Origin: Corallococcus llansteffanensis
GTDB taxonomy: Bacteria > Myxococcota > Myxococcia > Myxococcales > Myxococcaceae
Assembly: GCF_003612055.1 (NCBI RefSeq)
Contig: NZ_RAWB01000004.1
Location: forward strand, 1 to 59,090
Reading direction: 5' to 3'
DNA: 59,090 nt
Shown here: in pieces, positions 8,705-17,284 of the stretch
Position numbering within the stretch: position 1 is the stretch's first letter
Layout: every line of letters begins with the position of its first letter
Program-made: the position numbers and the translations under genes
Notes under the pieces: model-generated
What the model saw: only the letters and a program-made list of their open reading frames with translations
The model's database searches: none
What the model was told of the DNA's origin: nothing

Positions 8705-10285
8705 ATGCCGGATGACACGGAGGACACCGGATCCGCGGAGGCGCCGTTCGAGGAGTCGGCGGAGGACCTCTACGAGAACGCTCCGTGCGGCTACCTCTCG
8801 ACGACCCCCGAGGGGATCATCGTCCGGGTCAACCAGACCTTCCTCACGTGGACGGGCCACTCGCGCGAGGCCCTCGTCGGCCACAAGCGGTTCCGGGATC
8901 TGCTCGCGGTCGCGGGCCGCATCTTCCATGAGACGCACTACGCGCCGCTCCTCCAGATGCAGGGGTTCGTCCGCGAGCTCTCCCTGGACCTGGTGTGCGC
9001 CAATGGCCGTCCGCTCCCGGCCCTGATCAACTCCGTGCAGATGCGGGATGCGCAGGGCAGGCCCCGCTCCGTCCGGACCACCGTCTTCAACATGACGGAC
9101 CGCAAGCGCTACGAGCGGGAGCTGCTGCAGGCCCGCAGGCAGGCGGAGCAGCTGGCGCAGTCCAAGGCGAGCCTCCTGGCGACCCTCAGCCACGAGATCC
9201 GCAACCCGCTCAACGCCATCACCGCCGCCACCCGGCTGCTGGGGATGACGACGCTGACGGACAAGCAGGTGAAGTACCTGCGCATCCTCGGCTCGTCCTC
9301 CAGCAACCTGCTCGCGATGGTCAACGACATCCTCGACTGGAGCAAGATCGAGGCAGGCAAGCTCACCCTGGAGCAGCGCGAGTTCGATCCCCGCGAGCTC
9401 ATCAGCGGCATCGTGAACGGCCAGGCCGCCCGGGCCGAGGAGAAGAAGCTCCTGCTCCAGGTGGAGCTCGACGAGCAGCTCCCCTCCTGTCTCGTGGGGG
9501 ATCCGGTCAAGCTGGGGCAGATCCTCACGAACCTCGTGAGCAACGCCCTCAAGTTCACGGAGAAGGGCGGCGTCACGGTCTCCGTCGTCGTCCGCTCCCG
9601 GGACGGCGACGCGTGCGACCTGGGCTTCCAGGTGAGCGACACGGGGATTGGCATCTCCCAGGACCGCATCGCCGCCATCTTCGAGGAGTACACGCAGGCG
9701 AACTACGACATCGGGATGAAGTACGGAGGCACGGGCCTGGGCCTCTCCATCAGCCGCAAGTTGCTGGAGCTGCACGGCAGCAAGATGGTCGTCGCGAGCG
9801 AGGTGGGGAAGGGGACCCGCTTCTCCTTCGACCTGCGCCTGAAGGTCGGGGTGGAGGCCCCGGGCACGGCGTCTGGCCGCGCGTCGCCCGCGCAGGCGCT
9901 GCGGGGCCTGCGGGTGCTCGTGGTCGAGGACAGCGAGGTCAACACCTACGTCGTTGCCCGCTGGTTCGAGCTCTGGGGCGTCGTGTTCGACGCCGTCAAG
10001 AACGGGCAGCAGGCCGTGGAGCGCCTGCGCGAGCGCGTCTACGACCTCGTGCTGATGGACCTGCACATGCCGGAGCTGGGCGGCTTCGATGCGCTGAAGG
10101 TCATCCGGCAGTCCCCGGACGAGCGGCTGCGCAAGCTGCCCGTCATCGCCATCTCCGCCTCCGCGCGAGCCTGGCAGGAGAGCCGCATCCTGGAGTCTGG
10201 CTTCACCGACTTCATCGGCAAGCCCTTCGACGCGGAGGTCCTGTTCCAGAAGATGGCGCGGTGCACCTCGCGGGCGCCTGCCTAG
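8705..10285 (+). CDS. PAS hybrid histidine kinase (PAS-HisKA-HATPase-REC)
   Basis: This is a hybrid sensor kinase of 526 residues without membrane segments. A PAS domain occupies about residues 15-130 (AEDLYENAPCGYLSTTPEG), followed by a short coiled linker. The dimerisation domain has His163 in LSHEIRNPLNAI; the ATPase domain has the GGTGLGLSIS loop; the receiver domain has phosphoacceptor Asp452 in VLMDLHMPELGG. The ATG at 8705 was chosen because it starts just before the PAS domain and 8 nt after the RsbQ-like stop; a longer frame upstream only overlaps that gene. The pair is almost certainly one operon. The stop codon TAG shares the tetranucleotide CTAG with the stop of the convergent gene. 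The downstream phosphotransfer partner is not in the window. Confidence 0.92.
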   Translation: MPDDTEDTGSAEAPFEESAEDLYENAPCGYLSTTPEGIIVRVNQTFLTWTGHSREALVGHKRFRDLLAVAGRIFHETHYAPLLQMQGFVRELSLDLVCANGRPLPALINSVQMRDAQGRPRSVRTTVFNMTDRKRYERELLQARRQAEQLAQSKASLLATLSHEIRNPLNAITAATRLLGMTTLTDKQVKYLRILGSSSSNLLAMVNDILDWSKIEAGKLTLEQREFDPRELISGIVNGQAARAEEKKLLLQVELDEQLPSCLVGDPVKLGQILTNLVSNALKFTEKGGVTVSVVVRSRDGDACDLGFQVSDTGIGISQDRIAAIFEEYTQANYDIGMKYGGTGLGLSISRKLLELHGSKMVVASEVGKGTRFSFDLRLKVGVEAPGTASGRASPAQALRGLRVLVVEDSEVNTYVVARWFELWGVVFDAVKNGQQAVERLRERVYDLVLMDLHMPELGGFDALKVIRQSPDERLRKLPVIAISASARAWQESRILESGFTDFIGKPFDAEVLFQKMARCTSRAPA

Positions 10286-12783
10286 GCCAGGCTGCCGCGC
10301 GCGCGCTCCTCCACCTGGGGGTGGCGCCCGGTGAGCGAGGCGAGGACGATGATCAGCTCCGCGGGCTCGATGGGCTTGGGCACGTGCATCTGGAAGCCCG
10401 CGAGCAGCGCGCGGGTGCGGTCCTCCATGCGCGCGAAGGCCGTGAGCGCGATGGCCGGCGTCTGCCCTCCCTGGTCCGGGGGCAGGGCGCGCAGCCTGCG
10501 GATGAGGGAGTAGCCGTCCTCGCCGGGCATCCCGATGTCGGAGAGGACGACCTGGGGACGGAAGAGGCGCAGCTTCTCCAGGCCCTCCCTGGCGCTGGCC
10601 GCGGTGAAGACCTGGGCGCCCCGGCTCTCCAGCACCACGGTGAGCAGCTCCCGGGCATCGGGTTCGTCGTCCACCACCAGCACTTGGAGCCCCTTGAGGA
10701 CGGGCACCGGCAGCACGGGCGTCTCCAGGCGCGCCGTGGCCAGGAAGGGGGGCGGGCTCGCCTTGCCCTGCGCGTCCGTCGCCAGCGGCAGCTTCAGGCT
10801 GAAGCGCGTGCCGTGGCCCTCGCCCTCGCTGAAGGCCTCGATGGAGCCTCCGTGCAGCTCGGTGAGGTGCCGCACGATGGCCAGCCCCAGCCCCAGTCCC
10901 CCGTGCTTGCGGGTGGTGCTCCCGTCGACCTGCCAGAAGCGCTCGAAGATCTGCGACAGGTAGCTCCGGGCGATGCCCTGGCCGTTGTCCTCCACCTCGA
11001 TGAGGACGCAGCCCTCCGCCCGCCGCAGGCGCACGACGACCTCTCCGCCCTTGGGCGTGAACTTGATGGCGTTGGAGAGCAGGTTCCAGACCATCTGCTG
11101 GAGCCGGTCCGCGTCGCCGTGGATGGGGTCCACGTCCGGGGCCAGCTCGGAGCGCAGCGTCACGCCCTTCGCGTCGGCCGCGTGGCGCACCGAGTCCAGC
11201 GCCGCCTCGATGCACTCGCCGGGATTCACCGAGCGGATCTCCAGCCGCAGCTTGCCGGTGATGATCCGCGACACGTCGAGCAGGTCCTCGATGAGCTGGG
11301 TCTGCACCTGGGTGTTGCGCTCCACCGCCTCCAGGGCGCGGGCGTGCTTCTCCGGGGGGAGCTGTCCCGAGCGCAGCATCCGCGTCCAGCCCAGCATGGC
11401 CATCAGCGGCGTGCGCAGCTCGTGCGACACCGCCGCGAGGAACTCGTCCTTGGCGCGGTTGGCCTGCTCCGCGACGAGGTGTTCGGCCTTGGCCATCTCG
11501 AACAGCCGCGCGTTGTCGATGGCGATCTCCGCCCGCCGCGCCAGCTCCTGCACGAGCTCCAGGTCGCGCGCGGTGTAGCGGCGGCCGGGCCGCAGGGTGC
11601 ACACCTTCAGCGCCCCGAAGATTCGCCGCTGGGCCCACAGCGGAACGACGATCCACGACCCCGGCCGCAGCTGCGCGTCGCCCGGCTCCTCCAGGGGGCC
11701 CAGCGCCTCCTGCACCATCGCGTCGGTGAGCTCGGGCACCAGCTCCGCCTCGCCCGTGCGCAGCACGCGGGGGTAGCCGTGGAGGGCGGTGGAGGGCGGT
11801 GGGAAGGCGCGGTGCAGCTCGCGCAGCCGCGGCACCTGCGAGGGATCCGCGTGCGCGAACATCACCTGGCGGGCGGGCCCGTTGTCCTCCAGGAGGTAGA
11901 CGGCGCACCAGTCTCCCAGCCGGGGGACGATGAGCGCGGAGAGCCGCTCCAGCGTGACGGACATCTCCAGCGAGGCGGTGAGCATGGTGCTCGCCTCCGA
12001 CAGGAAGCTCAGCGTCTCCGACGCGCGCTTCTGATCATCGATGTCGGTGCACGTGCCCAGCCACTGGAGGATGCGGCCGTGCGCGTTGCGCAGCGGCAGC
12101 GCCTGGATGAGGTGCCAGCGGTACGCCCCGTCCGCGTGGCGCCGGATGCGGCCCTCGCACTCGAAGGGCGCACCCGCCTGGCGGCTCTCGCTCCAACGGC
12201 CGAGGCAGGCCGGGATGTCGTCGGAGTGGATCACGCCGCGCAGGAGCTGCTCCTCCCTCGCGCCTCCCTCCGGAGAGGGCCAGTGGGGCAGGCCGGTGTA
12301 GTCGTACCAGCGCCGGTTGAAGTAGTCGGGGCGTCCGTCGGGGCCGGCCGTCCAGACGATCTGGGGCAGGGCCTCGGCGAGCGCGCGGTGCTGCTGCTCC
12401 GCCAGGTGCAGCCGCAGGGCCTGACGCAGGCTCTGCTCCAGGCGCTCGGCGGACAGCTTCGCCTTGGAGATGTAGTCGGACGCGCCGGCCTTCATCAGCT
12501 CGACGGCCGTCTGCTCGCTCCCCTGGCCCGTGAGGACGATGATGGGGGAGCGCGGGGCCTTGGCTCCCAGCTCGCGCAGCACCTGGAACCCGTCCTCGCC
12601 CGGCAGCAGGAAGTCCAGGAGGATGGCGTCGAAGGACTGCGTCTCCAGGTGCCCCAGCGCCTCGCTGCCGCTGGTGGCCTCCACGACCTCCGCCGTGAGC
12701 CCGGCCGTGTGCAGCAGCCGCTGGACCCTGAGCCGGTCGACCTCGTCGTCATCGACGAGAAGCAGCTTGAGGGGCTCGTTCAT
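10282..12783 (-). CDS. Hybrid histidine kinase/response regulator (REC-PAS-GAF-HisKA-HATPase-REC)
   Basis: This cytoplasmic protein of 833 residues is flanked by receiver domains. The N-terminal REC has Asp57 in ILLDFLLPGEDG. A PAS domain follows at about 140-260 (LPQIVWTAGPDGRPDYFN), then a GAF domain at about 280-430, the dimerisation His454 in VSHELRTPLMAM, the ATPase with HGGLGLGLAI, and a C-terminal REC with Asp749 in VVLSDIGMPGEDG. The ATG at 12783 is chosen because the REC fold begins right there (LKLLLVDDDEVD); a longer frame runs back through the neighbouring kinase but is not a gene. It is 41 nt downstream of the 250-residue kinase on the same strand. The N-terminal REC makes it likely that the neighbouring kinase feeds phosphate into it, which is inference. 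Confidence 0.92.
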   Translation of the reverse strand: MNEPLKLLLVDDDEVDRLRVQRLLHTAGLTAEVVEATSGSEALGHLETQSFDAILLDFLLPGEDGFQVLRELGAKAPRSPIIVLTGQGSEQTAVELMKAGASDYISKAKLSAERLEQSLRQALRLHLAEQQHRALAEALPQIVWTAGPDGRPDYFNRRWYDYTGLPHWPSPEGGAREEQLLRGVIHSDDIPACLGRWSESRQAGAPFECEGRIRRHADGAYRWHLIQALPLRNAHGRILQWLGTCTDIDDQKRASETLSFLSEASTMLTASLEMSVTLERLSALIVPRLGDWCAVYLLEDNGPARQVMFAHADPSQVPRLRELHRAFPPPSTALHGYPRVLRTGEAELVPELTDAMVQEALGPLEEPGDAQLRPGSWIVVPLWAQRRIFGALKVCTLRPGRRYTARDLELVQELARRAEIAIDNARLFEMAKAEHLVAEQANRAKDEFLAAVSHELRTPLMAMLGWTRMLRSGQLPPEKHARALEAVERNTQVQTQLIEDLLDVSRIITGKLRLEIRSVNPGECIEAALDSVRHAADAKGVTLRSELAPDVDPIHGDADRLQQMVWNLLSNAIKFTPKGGEVVVRLRRAEGCVLIEVEDNGQGIARSYLSQIFERFWQVDGSTTRKHGGLGLGLAIVRHLTELHGGSIEAFSEGEGHGTRFSLKLPLATDAQGKASPPPFLATARLETPVLPVPVLKGLQVLVVDDEPDARELLTVVLESRGAQVFTAASAREGLEKLRLFRPQVVLSDIGMPGEDGYSLIRRLRALPPDQGGQTPAIALTAFARMEDRTRALLAGFQMHVPKPIEPAELIIVLASLTGRHPQVEERARGSLA

Positions 12784-12824
12784 GGTGGGGACTTCCCTGG
12801 GGGATGAAGGGACTGAAGGAACAC

Positions 12825-13577
12825 TCACGCGAGGGAGGTCTCGGAGCGGGGCCACGTGAAATGGAAGGTCGCGCCCTCGTCCTCGGCGGACTCGACCCAG
12901 GCCTGGCCGCCCCGGCCTTCGACGAGCTTCTTCACCACGCACAGCCCCATGCCCGCGCCCTCCACCTTGTCGCGGGCGACGAGCGTCTGGAACGGGTTCC
13001 AGATCTTCTCGTGGTACCGGGCCGCGATGCCCGGGCCGTTGTCCGCGACGCGGAAGTGGTGGAAGCCCGGCGCGTCCTCCACCTCCACCCGCACCCGGAC
13101 ATCGTCGCGCTGCGCGTGCTTCAAGGCGTTGGACAGGAGGTTCACGAAGACCTGCTGGAGCGGGAGTCGCTCGGTGGTGAAGACCGGCATCCCGGAGGCG
13201 ACCTCGATCCGCGCGGAGGCGCCGGGGGAGAGCTGCTCCAGCGCCTCGTGGATCAGCAGGTCGACCCGCACCTGTTCCGGCGTGTACCGGACGCGGCCCG
13301 CGCGGCTGTAGTCCAGGAGGCCGTCGAGCATGGCCTCCATCCGCTGCACGCGGCCGCGCAGCAGCACCAGCTGCCGGGCCGACTCCGGGCCCAGGTTCGG
13401 CCCCAGGTCCTCCTCCAGCCACTGCGACAGGTTGGAGATGCCGCGCAGGGGCGCCTTGAGGTCGTGGCTGGCCACATAGGCGAACTGATCCAGATCGGCG
13501 TGGTTCTGTTGCAGCGCCTTGCGCAGGCCCCGGACCTCATCGAGGAGCTCTTCCTTCGTCTTCTGGGCGTCGTCCAT
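12825..13577 (-). CDS. Short sensor-less histidine kinase (bacteriophytochrome-type kinase core)
   Basis: This protein of 250 residues holds little more than a kinase core. A short coiled N-terminal helix precedes the dimerisation domain with His38 in FAYVASHDLKAPLRGI, and the ATPase domain has the DNGPGI and GMGLCVVKK motifs. The core is of the type found at the end of cyanobacterial phytochromes, and is closely similar to the core of the 889-residue kinase at 14227-16896 (both contain FAYVASHDLKAPLRGI and PLQQVF). It lacks any sensor domain, so it probably depends on a partner. It diverges from the Rcp1-like response regulator at 13794 and precedes the REC-first hybrid kinase; either could receive its phosphate. 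The ATG at 13577 starts the coiled segment. Confidence 0.9.
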   Translation of the reverse strand: MDDAQKTKEELLDEVRGLRKALQQNHADLDQFAYVASHDLKAPLRGISNLSQWLEEDLGPNLGPESARQLVLLRGRVQRMEAMLDGLLDYSRAGRVRYTPEQVRVDLLIHEALEQLSPGASARIEVASGMPVFTTERLPLQQVFVNLLSNALKHAQRDDVRVRVEVEDAPGFHHFRVADNGPGIAARYHEKIWNPFQTLVARDKVEGAGMGLCVVKKLVEGRGGQAWVESAEDEGATFHFTWPRSETSLA

Positions 13578-13754
13578 GGGAGGGGGCGGCGCGCCAGGGC
13601 GCCTCCATCGCCATACAGCCGCCATGCGAGGTGCCTCAAGACATTGGGTACGGCCGAGCGGCTGCCTGGAAGCGCGTGTCGGGAAGGAAACAGGCACGGG
13701 CAGGCCGATGCTATCAGCCCCAATGAGAACGCTAGAAGCGGGGGCGCTCGGGCT

Positions 13755-13789
13755 CCTTTCGAGACTCGATGCCACCCCGGCTCGAAAGG
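13755..13789 (+). promoter_or_regulatory. Hairpin covering the ribosome binding site of the response regulator gene
   Basis: A perfect 9-base inverted repeat, CCTTTCGAG at 13755-13763 and CTCGAAAGG at 13781-13789, is separated by 17 nt. The right arm contains AAAGG, the best Shine-Dalgarno candidate for the ATG at 13794, four bases before it. If it forms in the mRNA it would hide the binding site. The inverted repeat is seen directly; its regulatory role is inferred. Confidence 0.45.
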
Positions 13790-13793
13790 CTCC

Positions 13794-14225
13794 ATGACCG
13801 CGGCCATGTCCGGCGACAAGTCATTGCACATCCTCCTCATCGAAGACGACGAGGTGGACGTGATGAACGTCCGCCGCGCCTTCCTGAAGAACCACATCGC
13901 CAACCCGCTCTATGTCGCCACCAACGGGCTGGAGGGGCTGGAGATGCTGCGCAACGGCGCGGTGCCCGAGGGGCGCCGGCTGGTGCTGCTGGACCTCAAC
14001 CTGCCCAAGATGAACGGCATCGAGTTCCTGCGCGCGCTGCGCGCGGACCCCGAGCTGCGCACCATCTCCGTGGTGGTGCTCACGACATCCGCCAACGAGC
14101 GCGACAAGATCGACGCGTACAACCTGAACGTGGCGGGCTACCTGCTCAAGCCCGTGACCTTCATCAACTTCGTGGAGGTCATGGCCACCCTCAACAAGTA
14201 TTGGACGCTCGTGGAGATGCCCTGA
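13794..14225 (+). CDS. Rcp1-like single-domain response regulator
   Basis: This protein of 143 residues consists of one receiver domain and no output domain. The acidic pair is in LLIEDDEVDVMN, the phosphoacceptor Asp67 in LLDLNLPKMNG, the conserved Thr region in VVLTTSANERD, and the Lys in YLLKPVTF. The insertion-rich start (VMNVRRAFLKN) and the LNLPKMNG signature are those of Rcp1-type regulators, which receive phosphate from bacteriophytochrome-type kinases. This fits the two kinases of that type on either side. Its stop and the ATG of the next kinase are one base apart, so translation is probably coupled. ATGs at 13794 and 13806 are both possible; the first has AAAGG at better distance, inside a hairpin. 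Confidence 0.93.
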   Translation: MTAAMSGDKSLHILLIEDDEVDVMNVRRAFLKNHIANPLYVATNGLEGLEMLRNGAVPEGRRLVLLDLNLPKMNGIEFLRALRADPELRTISVVVLTTSANERDKIDAYNLNVAGYLLKPVTFINFVEVMATLNKYWTLVEMP

Positions 14226-14226
14226 C

Positions 14227-16896
14227 ATGAGCATGAAACCCAACGCAATCGCTCGTCTCGGGACGACTTCCTCCGACGTGCCCTTCCTCGCGGGGGAAGG
14301 GGAGATGGCTCAGCGCATGCGGGAGTTCGACTGGGCCGGCTGCCCGGTGGGACCCGTGGAGCACTGGCCGCAGAGCCTGCGGACGGCGGTCAGCATCTGC
14401 CTGTCGTCGCGGCACCCCATCGAGATCTGGTGGGGGCCCGAATACGCGCGCCTCTACAACGACGCGTACCGGCCCATCCTCGGCGCGCACAAGCACCCGC
14501 AGTTCCTGGGACGTCCCGGGCGCGAGTGCTGGGGGGAGATCTGGGACGTCATCGGCCCGATGCTCGACAGCGTGCGCGACACGGGCAAGGCCACGTGGTC
14601 GGAGGACTTCCCGTTGATGCTGACGCGCAACGGCTACGTGGAGGAGACCTACTTCACGTTCTCGTATGCGCCGCTCTGGAGCGAGGATGGGAGCGTTGGG
14701 GGCATCTTCTGCGCCTGCGCGGAGACCACCGCGCGGTTGATCAGCGAGCGGAGGCTCCGGCTTCTGCGCGGCCTGGGGGCGCAGACGGCCGAGGCGCCCA
14801 CGGCCACGGTGAAGGACGCGTGCGAGCAATCGCTGAAGACGCTCGCCGGGGGCCGCAAGGACGTGTCGTTCGCGCTGCTGTACCTGCTCTCGCCGGACGA
14901 ACCGGAGGCTCACCTCGCGGCCACGCTGGGTCTCGATCCCGGGGGGCCGGCGAGCCCCGAGCGCATCAAGCTCCAGGAAGGGGGCGCGTGGCCCTTCGCC
15001 GAGGTCGCGCGGACGCACCAGCCCGCGCGCGTGCCCTGGTCCGAGCCGCTCGGCACCTGGCCCGGAGGGGAGTGGCCCGAGCCGTCGCGCGAGGCGGTCG
15101 TGCACCCGCTGTTCCGCTCGGGAGAGAACGCGCTCCAGGGGTTCCTGGTGATGGGGGTCAGCCCGCGCCGTGCGTTGGACGAGGCCTACCGGGACTTCTT
15201 CGACCTCGCGGCCGGCCACGTCGCGACGGCGATCTCCAGCGCGCGGGTCTACGAAGAGACCCGGTATGGCACCCGCCGCGCGCAGCTCGGGGCGGACGTG
15301 GGCGCGGCGCTGACCAGCTCCGCGTCGCTGCATGACCAGCTCCGGCGGTGCTGTGAGGCCATCGTGAGGCATCTGGACGCGGCGTTCGCGCGCATCTGGG
15401 TGCTGGACCCGACCCAGGACGTGCTCGAGCTGCGGGCGAGCGCCGGGCTGTACACCCACATCGACGGCGCGCACAGCCGGGTGCCCGTGGGGGCGCTGAA
15501 GATCGGCCTCATCGCCCAGACGCGCCAGCCGCACCTCACCAACGACGTGCTGAACGACTCACGCGTGGGGGACAAGGCCTGGGCGGCGCGCGAGGGGATG
15601 CGCTCGTTCGTGGGCTACCCGCTCATCGTGGACGGCAAGCTGTCGGGCGTGATGGCGCTGTTCTCCAGGAGTGTGCTCGACGCGGAGACGCTGCGCCTGC
15701 TGGCCTCCGTCGCCAACTCCATCGGGGTGGGCATCGAGCGCAAGCGCGTCGAGGACGAGCGGACGGAGCTGCTGGTGCGGGAGCAGGCGGCGCTCGCCGA
15801 GGCCGAGCGGCAGCGCTCCCGGCTGGAGACGCTCTTCCTGCAGGCCCCGGCGGGCATCTGCGTCCTGCGCGGGAGCGATCACGTCTTCGAGTTCGCGAAC
15901 CCGCGCTACCTGCAGCTCATCGGGGATCGCGACGTCGTGGGCAAGCCCCTGCGGGAGGCGCTGCCGGAGCTGCAGGAGCTCATCGTGCCGCTGCTCGACC
16001 GGGTGTACTCCGGGGGCGAGCCGTTCTACGGGGATGAGCTCCGGGTGCCGCTCCTGCGCCAGGGCCGGTTGGAGGACTGCTACTTCAACTTCATCTACCA
16101 GCCCATCTACGACGCGACCCGGACGGTCGAGGGCATCGCGGTCATCGCCTTCGAGGTGAGCGAGCAGGTGCGTGCCCGCCAGCGCTCCGAGCGGCTCACG
16201 CAGGAGTTGGAGGCGACGAACCAGGACCTGGACCAGTTCGCCTACGTCGCGTCGCACGATCTCAAGGCGCCGCTGCGAGGCATCGCGAGCCTGTCGGAGT
16301 GGATCGAGGAGGGGCTCGCGGACAAGATGAACGACGAGACGCGCAACCAGATGCGGCTCCTGCGGGGGCGCGTGCACCGGCTGGAGGCGTTGATCAACGG
16401 CATCCTGAGCTACTCGCGGGCCAGCCGCATGCGGGAGAAGGTGGAGACGGTGGACGTGGGCGCGCTGCTCGCGGAGAGCCGGGACCTGCTCGCGCCGCCA
16501 CCGGAGGCGAGCATCGTCATTGGAGGAGGCATGCCCACGCTCCAGGCGGAGCGGGTGCCGTTGCAGCAGGTGTTCCTGAACTTGATGAGCAACGCGCTCA
16601 AGCACGCGGGGAGGGCGGACGCGCGCATCGAGATTGCCTGCGCGGACGCGGGGGCGTTCCACGACTTCAGCCTGAAGGACAACGGGCCTGGAATCGACCC
16701 CAGGTTCCACGACCGCATCTGGGGCATCTTCCAGACGCTGGAGGCGCGCGACAAGGTGGAGGGGACGGGGATCGGCCTCTCCCTGGTGAAGAAGATCGTG
16801 GAGACCCGGGGAGGGCGCGTGGCCATCGAGTCCGAGCTGGGGGCCGGGGCGACCTTCCACGTCTTCTGGCCCAAGCAGCCCAAGGGGCCGGCGTAG
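14227..16896 (+). CDS. PAS-GAF-GAF-PAS histidine kinase with bacteriophytochrome-type core
   Basis: This cytoplasmic sensor kinase has 889 residues. An N-terminal PAS domain spans about 20-170 (PIEIWWGPEYARLYNDAYRP and the closing SEDGSVGGIFC). A weak GAF domain follows at about 190-335, a clear GAF at about 350-500, and a second PAS at about 540-650. The kinase core has His677 in YVASHDLKAPLRG and an ATPase domain with DNGPGI and GTGIGLSLVKK. There is no C-terminal receiver; its natural partner is the single-domain regulator encoded immediately upstream with one base between them. No bilin-binding Cys can be assigned, so light sensing is not claimed despite the phytochrome-like core. A GC-rich hairpin follows the stop codon. 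Confidence 0.92.
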   Translation: MSMKPNAIARLGTTSSDVPFLAGEGEMAQRMREFDWAGCPVGPVEHWPQSLRTAVSICLSSRHPIEIWWGPEYARLYNDAYRPILGAHKHPQFLGRPGRECWGEIWDVIGPMLDSVRDTGKATWSEDFPLMLTRNGYVEETYFTFSYAPLWSEDGSVGGIFCACAETTARLISERRLRLLRGLGAQTAEAPTATVKDACEQSLKTLAGGRKDVSFALLYLLSPDEPEAHLAATLGLDPGGPASPERIKLQEGGAWPFAEVARTHQPARVPWSEPLGTWPGGEWPEPSREAVVHPLFRSGENALQGFLVMGVSPRRALDEAYRDFFDLAAGHVATAISSARVYEETRYGTRRAQLGADVGAALTSSASLHDQLRRCCEAIVRHLDAAFARIWVLDPTQDVLELRASAGLYTHIDGAHSRVPVGALKIGLIAQTRQPHLTNDVLNDSRVGDKAWAAREGMRSFVGYPLIVDGKLSGVMALFSRSVLDAETLRLLASVANSIGVGIERKRVEDERTELLVREQAALAEAERQRSRLETLFLQAPAGICVLRGSDHVFEFANPRYLQLIGDRDVVGKPLREALPELQELIVPLLDRVYSGGEPFYGDELRVPLLRQGRLEDCYFNFIYQPIYDATRTVEGIAVIAFEVSEQVRARQRSERLTQELEATNQDLDQFAYVASHDLKAPLRGIASLSEWIEEGLADKMNDETRNQMRLLRGRVHRLEALINGILSYSRASRMREKVETVDVGALLAESRDLLAPPPEASIVIGGGMPTLQAERVPLQQVFLNLMSNALKHAGRADARIEIACADAGAFHDFSLKDNGPGIDPRFHDRIWGIFQTLEARDKVEGTGIGLSLVKKIVETRGGRVAIESELGAGATFHVFWPKQPKGPA

Positions 16897-16897
16897 C

Positions 16898-16916
16898 CCG
16901 GCGGACACCCCGCCGG
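16898..16916 (+). terminator. GC-rich hairpin after the kinase gene
   Basis: CCGGCGG and CCGCCGG form a perfect 7-base stem with a 5-base loop, two bases after the stop codon at 16896. There is no T-tract, as is common in very GC-rich genomes, so termination is plausible but not certain. Confidence 0.45.
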
Positions 16917-16935
16917 CCGAGGAACCTCACGCGCG

Positions 16936-16963
16936 TTGCGCGCGTCCGGACGCCTGCTATAAA
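16936..16963 (+). promoter_or_regulatory. Likely sigma-70-type promoter of tRNA-Arg
   Basis: TTGCGC at 16936-16941 and TATAAA at 16958-16963 are spaced by 16 nt. The -10-like box ends 12 nt before the first base of the tRNA. The TATAAA stands out in the GC-rich surroundings. Confidence 0.6.
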
Positions 16964-16975
16964 GCGCACCGTCCT

Positions 16976-17049
16976 GACCCCGTAGCTCAGTTGGATAGAG
17001 CGACGGTTTCCTAAACCGTAGGCCACAGGTTCGATTCCTGTCGGGGTCG
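16976..17049 (+). tRNA. tRNA-Arg(CCT)
   Basis: The cloverleaf is complete. The acceptor arm pairs GACCCCG with CGGGGTC. The D arm is GCTC/GAGC. The anticodon stem is ACGGT/ACCGT with loop TTCCTAA, giving anticodon CCT, which reads AGG arginine codons. The T arm is ACAGG/CCTGT with loop TTCGATT. The discriminator base is G at 17049, and the 3' CCA is not encoded. AGG is a rare codon in genomes of this GC content. The gene stands alone, with its own promoter and a strong terminator, and shows no attachment-site duplication nearby. Confidence 0.97.
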
Positions 17050-17051
17050 CT

Positions 17052-17088
17052 GCCCTGTCTCCCAAGTCCGTGGAGACAGGGCATTTTT
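17052..17088 (+). terminator. Intrinsic terminator of tRNA-Arg
   Basis: GCCCTGTCTC (17052-17061) pairs perfectly with GAGACAGGGC (17073-17082) over an 11-base loop and is followed by ATTTTT at 17083-17088. This is a textbook rho-independent terminator and the clearest in the window. The stretch from here to the next gene at 17285 holds nothing else I can support. Confidence 0.9.
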
Positions 17089-17284
17089 CTGTCCTCGGTG
17101 AGGGCGGAAGCCGGCCGCCGTTTCACGCATTCGCACCAGCGCGAGAAGAGCTCCACGCGGCCAGGATGCGCGGAGTGGACCCGAGGGGTGCGCTGCCCGC
17201 CTGGCGCGAGCGTCAGGCCGACCCGCTGCGCATGTTTCCTTCATCGGGCAGACCGACCCGCGACGCCGGAGGGAGGTGGCCGGA

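Noticed and set aside
8995..12807. Long plus-strand open frame through two kinase genes
   Set aside because: It spans two convergent genes with well-placed catalytic residues; its own translation has no domain and is compositionally biased.
14227..16896. Calling the 889-residue kinase a bacteriophytochrome
   Set aside because: The kinase core is of that type, but the GAF and PAS domains lack a recognisable bilin-binding cysteine or PHY domain.
16976..17088. tRNA-Arg as an integration site
   Set aside because: No copy of the tRNA 3' end was noticed further on, and no integrase or phage genes flank it.
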